64,000 bases of DNA from an uncultured Lachnospiraceae bacterium (GTDB lineage: Bacteria; Bacillota; Clostridia; Lachnospirales; Lachnospiraceae). The notes under the pieces were generated by a model. It was given only the letters and a program-made list of their open reading frames with translations. It ran no database searches and was not told the origin of the DNA. This document shows, piece by piece, positions 17,074 to 26,214 of the stretch (position 1 is the stretch's first letter; every line of letters starts with the position of its first letter). The DNA is taken from contig CANQMR010000009.1 of assembly GCA_947625015.1 (NCBI GenBank), positions 1 to 64,000 on the forward strand, given 5' to 3'. Made by a program: the position numbers and the translations under genes.

Positions 17074-18758
17074 CTATTTCTTAATCTTCATGGTTTTCTT
17101 ATAACCGGTCTTACTCTTAAACAATTTCTTGTATTTTTCCAGCTTTTTCTTCGGACATTTAATGACTGCTTTTGCATGGATACCCTTAATTGCATTCTTG
17201 CCTACAGACTTCAAAACCGTACTCTTAATGGTAATCTTTTTTAACTTTTTACAGCCGGAAAATGCTTCTTTCTCAATCTTTTTCACATTTTTTCCTATTA
17301 TAACGGATTTCAGTTTTTTGTTGTTCTTGAATGCCTTGAATGCAATTTCCGTAACCTTATAGGTCTGCCCATCTATCTTGACCGCGGCAGGAATCGTAAG
17401 GGTTGTTTTCTTGCCGTTCTTTGGTTTTGTATAGGTCACCTCTTTATTTTGGGAAGAGGATTGGGTTACTTTATAAACTCCGTTTGATATCTTGTATTGT
17501 TCTCCAACTTTCGGCAGTGCAGTCTGCCCTTTATCGTTGGTATCCGGTACATCTGGATTTTCCGGGGTGACAGAAGGATCTGTTGCGTATTCACTCAGGC
17601 TTTTAACAATAAAGCCATGGTCTTTTGCCCATTTTTCTACACTGGAATCCTTTACTGTATATATAACCATCGTTTTAGGGCAGTTATAAAATGGATCGTA
17701 AGGAACTTCTCCGATACTCATTTCACCATTTACAATGGCAATATGCATTAATCTGGTACATTGTGCAAATGTCCCTGTCTTTATGCTGGTTACTCCAGAC
17801 GGGATCATAATACTCGTTAAGCCGGTACAGAGAGTAAATGCACTATCCCCTATACTGGTCACACTGGATGGAATTGTAATACTCGTCAAGCCGGTACATC
17901 CTTCAAATGTATAACGCTCTATGCTGGTCACGCCAAATGGAATTTTGATGCTTGTTAAGCCTTTACATTTCCAAAATGCATACTTGCCTATGCTCGTCAC
18001 TCCAGACAGAATTTCGATACTCGTTAAGCCGCTGCAACCACGAAATACCTCCTTCTCTATGCTGGTTACCTCAGATGGAATTTTGATACCTGTCAAGCTG
18101 CTACAACCGTAAAATGCTCCGCTCCCTATGCTCGTCACTCCAGACGGAATTTCGATACTCGTTAAGCCGTCACAGCCACGAAATATCTCCTTCTCTATGC
18201 TGCTTACCTTAGATGGAATTTTGATACTCGTCAAACCGGTACAATTCTCAAATGCATAACCGCCTATGCTCATTACACTGTCTGGTATTTCGATCCCTGT
18301 TAAACCGCTACAACCATAAAATGCTCCGCTCCCTATGCTCGTCACTCCAGACGAAATCGTAATACTCGTTAAGCCGTCACAGCCCCAAAATGCATTACGT
18401 TCTATGCTGGTCACGCTTGCCGGAATTGTGATGCTCGTCAAGCCAGTACAATACTCAAATGCTCCTTCACCTATCCTCGTCACCGTACTTCCTTCGATTT
18501 CACTTGGAATTATTATTGCCGTATTGCCCCCCCAGAATACCCGGTAATTTGCACAGCATCAACCTTACCCGGAAGAATCTCGTACTCATACCCATCAGCC
18601 GTTGTCGCAGCATGAGTCTTTATTCCGCTGACTCAAACACACCCCAGTATACACATCAGCCATATTGGTAATATGTAAATCCATTTCCTTGTTTTTTTCA
18701 TATCGCCTTGTATGCTCTTATACTCTCCTTGCAGCCGTTTCCTTTTTAATTGTTTCAT
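17074..18758 (-). pseudogene. BspA-like leucine-rich-repeat surface protein, interrupted
   Basis: The ORF track shows 469 residues from a GTG at 18483, but the gene evidently begins at the ATG at 18758 (AAGGAG 7 bases upstream) with a signal peptide (MKKTRKWIYILPIWLMCILGCV). That reading frame meets a TGA at 18633-18635, continues open for about 35 codons, then needs one extra base in a run of seven G (plus-strand C at 18527-18533) to join the repeat frame. The repeats are about ten 23-residue LRR_5 (Treponema pallidum-type) units (GLTSIEIPSGVTSIGSGAFYGC), followed by a linker and a lysine-rich C-terminal LRR/KKI tail. Intact relatives are adhesin-like. Confidence 0.8.
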
Positions 18759-18822
18759 ACTATTCTCCTTCCGTATTGTTACTGCCATTTATAATTCCTT
18801 CTGAAAAAATGCCTGCTTTTTA

Positions 18823-18887
18823 TATTGTAACGGATAAAAATTAAGAAAAAGTCATATAAAAAATGAAGAAAATCTTAATATGATAAA
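18823..18887 (-). promoter_or_regulatory. Promoter/operator block before the BspA-like gene (copy B)
   Basis: This is the near-identical partner of 15866-15930 (three mismatches in 65). It keeps TGACTT-19-TACAAT on the minus strand and lies 65 bases upstream of the BspA-like ATG. The flanking sequences on both sides differ from copy A, so conservation is confined to the regulatory block. Confidence 0.65.
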
Positions 18888-19032
18888 TTTTTCCTCAAAA
18901 TTCAGTGATGATATGTGCAAAAATCAGTATTTTGACTGTAAGTTGCAAATCAGAGGTTTAAATGATACAATCTAAGTCATATACAAATTACAAACCGGAA
19001 ATTTAATAGAACTCTGGAGAAGGAGAAATGAT

Positions 19033-19836
19033 ATGGCCTTTGTTTCATTAATATTTATATTTTTTGCGATAATTATTGTAATTGCCGCATGTGTTTCCCC
19101 CTTGATTGGGATTGCGCTATTCATTATTTCAGCCGTAATGAAAAAGAAACAGTTAACCAAAAAGAAAGAGGCTGAGCTGGCAGGAAACTATTCTTATCAG
19201 ATAAAGAAAACATACATCATTCCCAGAATATTCGGTTTTATATTTATGATTCCGTTGGTAATATGTATCATTTTGGTTGTGTATATTTCCATAAAGCCAC
19301 CGGCAGATAAACAGACATCGCAGAATTATATTGAAGAAAATAGTGATACCAGCGAACTGCCAAGGAAAATATATAATAGTAAATTTGTACTTTATGTGTT
19401 AGACTTAACAATGATAGAAGATTCTTCCCTACGGAAAGAATATGGTGAACTGTATGACTGGGCCGTATTATTTAAGGCCACAGATTGGAGGGATTTAAAA
19501 ATGTTAGCCGCAAAAAATCCATATATTGAAGATACCATTTTTACCCTGCACGAAATGACAGAAGACGAGAAAATCCGGGAACAATGTGAGGCAAGAGAAA
19601 AATATAACTGGGATATGGCTGCTGCTACTGCTAAAGGCAAAAAAGAAGGCCAGGATTTGAAGTTGATTTCCCAAATCTGCCGCAAACTTCAAAAGGGAAA
19701 AAATATAGATACCATCGCGGAAGAATTAGAGGAAAACCGGGAAATTATCGCTAAAATCTGTGAAACAGCAAAAGCCTTTGCCCCGGAATATAATGTACAG
19801 AAAATTTATGACACCTTGGACACCATAAATGAATAG
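19033..19836 (+). CDS. Two-span membrane protein fused to the C-terminal part of an Rpn/PDDEXK-type protein
   Basis: 267 residues. The first 90 residues hold two membrane segments (about 5-36 and 66-88) around a lysine-rich loop. From about residue 113 the sequence switches to what looks like the distal half of Rpn/PD-(D/E)XK transposase-family proteins: KIYNSKFVLYVLDLTMIE, WAVLFKATDWRDLKMLAAKNPYIEDTI, REQCEAREKYNWDMAAA, then KGKNIDTIAEELEENREIIAKI. The nuclease core that should precede this part is absent. AGAAGGAG precedes the ATG. It is divergent from the BspA-like gene. Confidence 0.65.
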   Translation: MAFVSLIFIFFAIIIVIAACVSPLIGIALFIISAVMKKKQLTKKKEAELAGNYSYQIKKTYIIPRIFGFIFMIPLVICIILVVYISIKPPADKQTSQNYIEENSDTSELPRKIYNSKFVLYVLDLTMIEDSSLRKEYGELYDWAVLFKATDWRDLKMLAAKNPYIEDTIFTLHEMTEDEKIREQCEAREKYNWDMAAATAKGKKEGQDLKLISQICRKLQKGKNIDTIAEELEENREIIAKICETAKAFAPEYNVQKIYDTLDTINE

Positions 19837-19850
19837 GACAACATTAATTA

Positions 19851-19885
19851 AAAACGGCCACAGGTTTCTCCTGTGACCGTTTTTA
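19851..19885. terminator. Bidirectional terminator between the Rpn-tail protein and metG
   Basis: The stem AAAAACGGCCACAGG / CCTGTGACCGTTTTT around a short TTTCT loop gives T-runs on both strands and sits between the two convergent genes. Confidence 0.85.
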
Positions 19886-19892
19886 TTATTCT

Positions 19893-21848
19893 TTACCGAA
19901 CCTCCGCGCCATGAGGCATCTCGGTTTCCGTTGTCACCAGCGAAAGTTTTCCTTCCGCATCCTCTGCGCAGAGAATCATACCCTGGGACTCCACACCCGC
20001 TAACTTTGCAGGCTTAAGGTTCGTAACCACTACAACCTTCTTGCCCACCATGTCAGCCGGTGAAAACCAGGCTTTGATTCCAGATACAATCTGCCGCACC
20101 TCGCTGCCGATTTTCACCTTGGAGCACAGCAGCTTATTGGACTTTGGCACTTCCTCGCAGGCGATAACCTCGCCCACCTGAAGCTGTAGTTTATCAAAAT
20201 CCTCAATGGTAATCTCCGGTTTTTTATTTTCCAAATCGATTCCCGAATTATCATCTACGGGCTCCGGTTCCGGCTCCGGCTGCATAGCCTCCACCTTTGC
20301 CATAACCTCATCCAAATCCAGTCTTGCAAATAGAATCTCCGGCTTGTCGGTAACCTTGGTTCCGGATTTATAGCTGCCAAATCTTACCAGGTCATTTACC
20401 TTCCGCTTCGGCGCATTTAACTGGGCCAATATTTTTTCAGCGGTATCCGGCATATAAGGCTCAAGCAAAGTAGCCCCAATCACAATGCTTTCTACCAGAT
20501 TGTATAATACCGTTGCCAGACGGTCCTTTTTATCCTCTTCCTTAGCCAGCGCCCATGGCATCGTCTCGTCAATATACTTATTGCACCGCTTAAAGAGATT
20601 GAAAATCTCCGTAATGGCGTCCGCCACCCGCAGCTTATCCATGGCATTGGACACCCGGATTCTAGTGTCTAAGGCATAGTCTATCAACTCTTTATCCACA
20701 TCCTCATTGACCTTCTTGTTTGTAACCTCTCTGTCAAAATATTTATTGGACATGGAAATGGTCCGGTTCACCAGATTACCCAGGGTATTGGCCAGATCAG
20801 AATTTAACCGTTCTACTAAAAGCTCCCAGGAAATCACGCCGTCATTATCAAAAGGCATCTCATGCAACACAAAATAACGGACGGCGTCCACGCCGAACAT
20901 CTCCACTAAATCGTCTGCATAGATTACATTTCCCTTAGATTTACTCATCTTTCCATCGCTCTGAATCAGCCACGGATGTCCGAATACCTGCTTTGGCAAC
21001 GGAAGTCCCAATGCCATAAGCATAATGGGCCAGTAAATGGTATGGAACCGAAGAATATCCTTGCCGATCAGATGAAGATCGCAGGGCCAGTATTTCTCAA
21101 ACATCTTATCGCTTCTGCCGTCTAAATCAAAGCCCAGTCCAGTAATGTAGTTCGTCAATGCGTCAATCCAGACATAAATTACATGCTTGTCGTCAAAGTC
21201 TACGGGTATGCCCCACTTAAAGGAAGTACGGGACACGCACAAATCCTGTAATCCCGGCAGCAGGAAGTTATTCATCATCTCATTTTTCCGGGATTCCGGC
21301 TGGATAAAATCCGGGTGATCGTTAATATAGTTAATCAGCCTGTGCTGGTATTTACTCATCTTAAAGAAGTATGCTTCCTCTTTGGCCGGCTGCACTTCTC
21401 TGCCGCAGTCCGGACACTTGCCGTCCACCAACTGCGCTTCGGTGAAAAAGGACTCGCAGGGAGTACAGTAAAGACCTTCGTATTCGCCCTTATAGATATC
21501 CCCTTTGTCATACAGCTTCTTAAAAATCTTCTGAACCTGTCTCTCATGGTCCTCATCCGTAGTGCGGATAAATTTATCATATGAGGTATTCATCAAATCC
21601 CATATCCGCTTGATCTCTCCGGCAGTCTGGTCCACAAACTCCTTTGGTGTAATACCGGCTTCCGCCGCCTTTTGCTCAATCTTTTGTCCATGCTCATCCG
21701 TTCCTGTCTGAAAACGGACATCATAGCCTACGAACCGCTTATACCTGGCAATACTGTCGGCAAGCACAATCTCATAGGTGTTACCAATATGCGGCTTGCC
21801 GGATGTGTAGGCAATCGCAGTGGTAATGTAATACGGTTTCTTTGCCAT
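19893..21848 (-). CDS. metG: Methionyl-tRNA synthetase with C-terminal tRNA-binding domain
   Basis: 651 residues. The class I signatures are HIGN at residues 20-23 and KMSKS near residue 298. A zinc-knuckle insertion has CTPCESFF and CPDCG. The anticodon-binding helices follow, then after a Pro/Glu-rich linker (EPEPEPV) a C-terminal EMAP/Trbp111-like domain (about 545-651, DFDKLQLQVGEVIACEEVPKSNKLL) that increases tRNA affinity. It charges initiator and elongator tRNA-Met in the cytoplasm. Expression is controlled by the T-box leader directly upstream. Confidence 0.96.
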   Translation of the reverse strand: MAKKPYYITTAIAYTSGKPHIGNTYEIVLADSIARYKRFVGYDVRFQTGTDEHGQKIEQKAAEAGITPKEFVDQTAGEIKRIWDLMNTSYDKFIRTTDEDHERQVQKIFKKLYDKGDIYKGEYEGLYCTPCESFFTEAQLVDGKCPDCGREVQPAKEEAYFFKMSKYQHRLINYINDHPDFIQPESRKNEMMNNFLLPGLQDLCVSRTSFKWGIPVDFDDKHVIYVWIDALTNYITGLGFDLDGRSDKMFEKYWPCDLHLIGKDILRFHTIYWPIMLMALGLPLPKQVFGHPWLIQSDGKMSKSKGNVIYADDLVEMFGVDAVRYFVLHEMPFDNDGVISWELLVERLNSDLANTLGNLVNRTISMSNKYFDREVTNKKVNEDVDKELIDYALDTRIRVSNAMDKLRVADAITEIFNLFKRCNKYIDETMPWALAKEEDKKDRLATVLYNLVESIVIGATLLEPYMPDTAEKILAQLNAPKRKVNDLVRFGSYKSGTKVTDKPEILFARLDLDEVMAKVEAMQPEPEPEPVDDNSGIDLENKKPEITIEDFDKLQLQVGEVIACEEVPKSNKLLCSKVKIGSEVRQIVSGIKAWFSPADMVGKKVVVVTNLKPAKLAGVESQGMILCAEDAEGKLSLVTTETEMPHGAEVR

Positions 21849-21921
21849 TTCATTTCCCTCCTTGTTATCCGAATGAAAGATTTTCAGAGTGTGATCCGTA
21901 CCGTAAGCATGATTTCTTAAG

Positions 21922-22243
21922 TAAAAAAAACCCGCCTTTAAAACTATTAAAGGCGAGTTTATCTCTCACGGTACCACTTTAATTCATCTGCATATTACTA
22001 TACTGACCTTACTAGCTGGCTTTCACCAGCCTACACTGTAACGGGTGCACCCGTCTTTCGCTAAAGCCTTCCCCGCCGGTTCTGCCGAATGTAAGTGTCC
22101 CCGCCGGAAATATGCTCTCACAAAAGAAGCTCCAAGACCATCTTCAACCTGTTCCGTCCTCTCCTGTTCTCAGCTTATCAGGTTCTCTGTCAGGACTTTC
22201 CAAATCTACTCTTCTCTTCATCGCTCATTCTATTTTTGGCTAA
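21922..22243 (-). promoter_or_regulatory. T-box leader (riboswitch) of metG
   Basis: On the minus strand the T-box core reads AAAGTGGTACCGTGAGAG, immediately followed by a terminator (CTCGCCTTTAATAG, TTTTAAAGGCGGG, then eight T). The 5-prime end has the stem I-like GATGAAGAGAAGAGTA, and several further stems lie between (for example GCTGGTGAAAGCCAGC and the GACGGGTGCACCCGT palindrome). Uncharged tRNA-Met would pair with the specifier and the T-box bulge and favour antitermination. I could not fix the specifier ATG with certainty. Confidence 0.88.
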
Positions 22244-22248
22244 TTTCT

Positions 22249-22277
22249 ATTATAGTAAAATTACCCATTGTTGTCAA
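22249..22277 (-). promoter_or_regulatory. Sigma-A promoter of metG
   Basis: On the minus strand TTGACA (22277-22272) and TATAAT (22254-22249) are both perfect consensus with a 17-base spacer, immediately upstream of the T-box leader. The -35 overlaps the last codon of the manA gene. Confidence 0.88.
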
Positions 22278-23221
22278 GAATATACAGCCTGTTGGACAGA
22301 AGAACATATAACCGTAAATTTGCCCTTTACCGGCTGTTCTCCATAGCCAAAGGGCAATATAAAATGATCCCCCATCTTTATTGGTTCTTGTCCGATATAG
22401 CCGCTTCCCTCTATAACGGAAACCAGCATAAATAATCTGTCCTGTGTCAATACGGTTTCTCCGTCTACCGTACCTTTCCAGACAATATAATGATCACAGT
22501 TTATCAATTCTTTAAACCAATGGTTGGGCGTTGCCAAAGGCGCGCCCGAACTCTTTTTTTCCTGATAAGGTACTTCAATAACATCAATACTTTTTTCTAT
22601 ATGGAGTTCCCTCTTCTTCCCGTTGCTCAACCGGTCATAATCATAAAGCCGATAGGTAATATCACTGTTCTGCTGGGTTTCTAAAATCAATGTTCCGCCT
22701 TTAATTGCATGAATACAACCGGGCGTAATCTGAAAAAAATCACCTTTTCTGACGGGAACTTCCCGAATTAAATCTTTCCATTTTTGTTTGTCAATCATGT
22801 TTTTTAATTCTTCTTTACTTTGCGCATGATGTCCGATAATTATCGTTGCGTTTTCATCACAATCCAAAACATACCAGCACTCTGTTTTTCCAAAAGAACC
22901 ATTCTCGTGTTGTTTTGCATAGGCATCATCAGGATGTACCTGTATACTTAAGTCCTCTTTGGCATCAATTATTTTTGTAAGCAGCGGAAAAACCGCTCCC
23001 TGCGCATTGCCAAAAAGTTCCCTGTGGTTTTCCCACAAAGCGCTTAACGTCATACCTGCATAACCGCCGCTTTTTATCAGGCAGTCGCCGTTAGGATGGG
23101 CGCTGATCGCCCAACATTCGCCTGTGTCATTACCGGGAATATCGTATCCAAAGACTGTCTTAAGTCTGCTGCCTCCCCATATCATCTGTTTAAAAACCGG
23201 TTCCAAAAAAATAATCCCCAT
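22274..23221 (-). CDS. manA: Class I mannose-6-phosphate isomerase
   Basis: 315 residues, the usual length for Firmicutes ManA. It opens with FLEPVFKQMIWGGSRLKTVFGYDIPGNDTGECWAIS. The zinc ligands of the cupin core are visible in SIQVHPDDAYA, FGKTECWYVLDC and PGCIHAIKGGTLILETQQNSDITYRLYDYDR. It interconverts mannose-6-phosphate and fructose-6-phosphate in the cytoplasm, feeding mannose into glycolysis or supplying mannose donors. AAGGGAG lies 8 bases before the ATG. It follows the MacB-like gene by 49 bases, so it may be the last gene of the transporter cluster. Confidence 0.93.
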   Translation of the reverse strand: MGIIFLEPVFKQMIWGGSRLKTVFGYDIPGNDTGECWAISAHPNGDCLIKSGGYAGMTLSALWENHRELFGNAQGAVFPLLTKIIDAKEDLSIQVHPDDAYAKQHENGSFGKTECWYVLDCDENATIIIGHHAQSKEELKNMIDKQKWKDLIREVPVRKGDFFQITPGCIHAIKGGTLILETQQNSDITYRLYDYDRLSNGKKRELHIEKSIDVIEVPYQEKKSSGAPLATPNHWFKELINCDHYIVWKGTVDGETVLTQDRLFMLVSVIEGSGYIGQEPIKMGDHFILPFGYGEQPVKGKFTVICSSVQQAVYS

Positions 23222-23270
23222 ATGTGTATAACTCCCTTTTCTATCTATATTTTAATTATCCTTATCCGTC

Positions 23271-24515
23271 TTATTTCAAATGAAATATATCTTCCGCAGT
23301 GACAGCCTGTAGAACGCCGGCTGTTTCCTCCACAATTTCCTCTTCTTCCAAAGTCCCAGTCTCCTCTTCCACAGTTTCGTCTTCTTCCGCCGCCCTTTTC
23401 TCCTCCGCCCGCCGGGCCTGCCGCTCTGATATCCGGTCATAGGCGTTTAACAAAAGACCTTTCAACGTCCACTTCCTGCTGTTCCACAGATGGTATAACC
23501 ATAATACCAGACAAACCAGCGGGCAGATCAACAGTAAAAGCCGCAGGATTAAAATGTTCTGTTGCTGCTGTTCCTCTAATCTTGCCAGATTCTCCCAGAA
23601 GGGATAGCCGATAAAGGCCGGGTGCATCATCTGATACTTGCGGTTGGCAATGCCCTTCCACAGCGGAACGAAGTCAAAACGGACGCTGTTGTCCACCACT
23701 TCCACATCCCCAAAATTCAATGGATTATCCGGTTTTTTAACCGCTTCCTCCGCTTCTTCCTCTATGCCAAAAGCCTTGCGCAGAGTGCGGTATCCATAAT
23801 TGGAAATGGGATTGGGCATTATGGCCTCATAGCAGGTAATCTGAAGCTGCTCCTGCTGTTTTTGCAGCATGGTATAGGGGACATATATGCGGTTGCTCTC
23901 CCCATAGGCAATCTGATACAGGGAATCGTCGTCTACCGCTACTACCCCCGCTATGGTGTATATCACATTGCCCATCCAGACTTGCATTCCCACAATATCA
24001 TTAGAGCCAAACATGGCCCAGGCAAAATTTTCATCCACGACAATCCGGTCCTGATTCAAGTCTTCGTCTGAGATATAGCTGCCGGACAATAGCGGCAGCG
24101 GATGAAACTGAAAAAAATCTCCGCCCACGCCTACCGCCGTCACAGACAGCACATTATTCTCTCTGCGGACCTGCGCCTGACACTCCCCGCTGAAAGCGTC
24201 TAACCACACCCTTCCGCCTTCCGGATTCTCATTTAGGGAATCCGCAGACAGGGTTTCCATGACAGAGCTTCGGATTCCGGCGATTCCCTCCTGCTGCATC
24301 TTAAGGTTTGGGGAAATAAATGCGCTGACCTGGGCATAAGCGCCGGCCTTATCCTCCCACCTGGCAGCCGCCTGCTGGGAGTAAAGCGCCTCCCTTGCCG
24401 ACTTCGCCCGGCTCCCCATAATCAGGAAAACCGCAACCAGAAATACATTCAACGCCAGAAGATATATCTGTTTCCGGCTGATATGAAGTTCTCTTTGCTT
24501 TATCTTAATCACCAT
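23271..24515 (-). CDS. MacB periplasmic-core-like membrane protein
   Basis: 414 residues. One N-terminal span (about 15-34) is followed by an external domain of about 280 residues with MacB_PCD features (PLLSGSYISDEDLNQDRIVVDENFAWAMFGSNDIVGMQVWMGNVIYTIAGVV), a second span at about 322-342 and an acidic cytoplasmic tail rich in Glu (EEDETVEEETGTLEEEEIVEE). A full MacB/FtsX permease would have four spans; two are missing here. It starts within 3 bases of the stop of the HlyD-like gene, so the two proteins are probably partners in one envelope complex. No ATPase is linked. Confidence 0.65.
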   Translation of the reverse strand: MVIKIKQRELHISRKQIYLLALNVFLVAVFLIMGSRAKSAREALYSQQAAARWEDKAGAYAQVSAFISPNLKMQQEGIAGIRSSVMETLSADSLNENPEGGRVWLDAFSGECQAQVRRENNVLSVTAVGVGGDFFQFHPLPLLSGSYISDEDLNQDRIVVDENFAWAMFGSNDIVGMQVWMGNVIYTIAGVVAVDDDSLYQIAYGESNRIYVPYTMLQKQQEQLQITCYEAIMPNPISNYGYRTLRKAFGIEEEAEEAVKKPDNPLNFGDVEVVDNSVRFDFVPLWKGIANRKYQMMHPAFIGYPFWENLARLEEQQQQNILILRLLLLICPLVCLVLWLYHLWNSRKWTLKGLLLNAYDRISERQARRAEEKRAAEEDETVEEETGTLEEEEIVEETAGVLQAVTAEDIFHLK

Positions 24516-24518
24516 GGC

Positions 24519-26201
24519 TTACTCCACTAATCTTACCTGCATACCCTCCTCTAACGGCTGGGAGGAATTGGTTACCACATTGTCCCCTTCATAGACTCCG
24601 CCCTGAAGACCGGTATAGCTGTCATCAGAGGCAAGAACCTCTACATCCGCCCGCTTTACCTTGTAACGGTTGCCAAGCGGCGTTCCTTTCACCGTAACCA
24701 CTAACACAAATTTTCCCTTGCTGTCTTCCCGCACCGCATTGTTGGGAACGACTGCGTCATAACGGTTGCTCTTTTCTCCGACAGACAAGGCCAGATTCTG
24801 CCCTATAGATACATTTCCCTTTACCTCAAAGGTAATCAACATGTTCTGGTTGGGATTCTCCGGGTCCGCCTTTATGCTTTTTACAGTGGCAGACACATCA
24901 TCATCCCATATGTTTTCTATGGTAGCTTCATTCCCTGTCCGGACCAGATTAGCCTGTGCCTTGGTCACCTGAACCGTTACAATATAACCGCTTTCCGCCA
25001 GCTGAATCTTTGCCAAAGGAACATCCGCCGTCACACTGTCCCCCGCCTTGAAATCAATCTGGGAAACAACACCTGCATCCTTGGATTTGACTTCTTTTAA
25101 ATCATTGCTGTTTGTTAATTTATCTACCAGTTCCCTCTGTTTTTCCAGCCGTTCCCCGGCGGCCTTCATATCCAGATCCTCCGATTGCTGTGCCAAAGAA
25201 TCCTGCTCTTTTTTCTGCTTTAACGCCAGTAACATCTGGGTCAACGCCTTCTGCTTTTCCTTTACTGCCGCTCTTGCATCTGCCAGCGTCGGCTGCGCGC
25301 TTAATCTCTCCACCTCCGCTGATTTATCCTGCAACGTACTCTGTGCCTTTTTTAAGTCTTTGTTGGCCGTATTTAACTGGCTTTTCAGGCTGTTATATGT
25401 GGCTGATGTATTCTGTATCGCGGCAGCCGTCTGCTTAGCCGCATTTAACTCGGAGGTCTTATTCGTAATCTCCAGTTCCTTATTCTGTATGTCCCTCCGC
25501 AGTTCAGAAACCTCTTCTCCCTTTGCCGATGCCAGTTCGTCATTTAAAGATTGCAGCTGGCTCTTTAATGTGGCGAGCTCATCCGAAAGCGCTGTTACCT
25601 GGGCGCTGGCCTCCTCGTAACTGCCCACAGTGCCATAGGTTTCGATCTGCTCCTGCAAGGCTTCTATCTTCTCTTCTAAAGCTGCCACATTCTTCTTTGC
25701 CGCCTCCTCTGCCGACTTTGCCGACTTTAAATTCTTTTCCGTCGTCTTCGCCTTATCCCTTGCCTTTACCGCAGCCTCTAAGTCCTCCTTTGCCGACTTA
25801 ATATCCATGTTGTCGCTCTCATAGTCCGGCATACTTTTTAACAGGGATTTGGCGTAGTCTAACTCCATCTGGTCTAAGGTGTCCTGCGCCTCCGTAAGCT
25901 CCGTATTTTCGCCCTCCTCAAAGGTAAACAATACCTGTCCCTTCTCTACAGAGTCGCCTACCTCTACCTTTACTTCTTTAATCACTCTGGCGCCGCTTAC
26001 CGTCACCTCATAATCCGAGTTGGCCTCCACCGCACCCTGTCCTCTCACCTTATTGGATACCGAACCGCTGTACACCGGCTCCGTTGCCACCTCCGGCAGA
26101 GAATAGTTCATAATGGTATTTGAAAAAAATGTCAGCACCAGCATTGCTGCCAAAAATATTACTGCTGCCTTTTTAATGATTTCCTTGCGGCTTTTTTCCA
26201 T
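24519..26201 (-). CDS. HlyD/RND-type adaptor (membrane fusion) protein
   Basis: 560 residues. An N-terminal membrane anchor (about 12-30) is followed by a split lipoyl/barrel-sandwich half (VSGARVIKEVKVEVGDSVEKGQVLFTFEEG), a long coiled coil (about 105-365), the second lipoyl half (DAGVVSQIDFKAGDSVTADVPLAKI) and beta-barrel domains with GNEATIENIWDD and VVPNNAVREDSKGKFVLVV. In Gram-positives such adaptors usually serve MacB-like ABC exporters. Here it lies between the sugar importer permeases and the MacB-like protein. The length exceeds typical YtrF/YknX-type adaptors because of the coiled coil. Confidence 0.85.
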   Translation of the reverse strand: MEKSRKEIIKKAAVIFLAAMLVLTFFSNTIMNYSLPEVATEPVYSGSVSNKVRGQGAVEANSDYEVTVSGARVIKEVKVEVGDSVEKGQVLFTFEEGENTELTEAQDTLDQMELDYAKSLLKSMPDYESDNMDIKSAKEDLEAAVKARDKAKTTEKNLKSAKSAEEAAKKNVAALEEKIEALQEQIETYGTVGSYEEASAQVTALSDELATLKSQLQSLNDELASAKGEEVSELRRDIQNKELEITNKTSELNAAKQTAAAIQNTSATYNSLKSQLNTANKDLKKAQSTLQDKSAEVERLSAQPTLADARAAVKEKQKALTQMLLALKQKKEQDSLAQQSEDLDMKAAGERLEKQRELVDKLTNSNDLKEVKSKDAGVVSQIDFKAGDSVTADVPLAKIQLAESGYIVTVQVTKAQANLVRTGNEATIENIWDDDVSATVKSIKADPENPNQNMLITFEVKGNVSIGQNLALSVGEKSNRYDAVVPNNAVREDSKGKFVLVVTVKGTPLGNRYKVKRADVEVLASDDSYTGLQGGVYEGDNVVTNSSQPLEEGMQVRLVE

Positions 26202-26214
26202 TTTCCTTATCCTC

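Noticed and set aside
17700-18480. Regularly spaced repeats that might be a CRISPR array
   Set aside because: The period of about 69 bases encodes 23-residue leucine-rich repeats in frame; units are diverged and have no constant repeat/unique spacer pattern.
25048-25620. 190-residue plus-strand ORF
   Set aside because: It is antisense to the HlyD coiled coil; its Ser/Ala/Cys-rich composition is produced by reverse reading of Lys/Glu/Ala codons.
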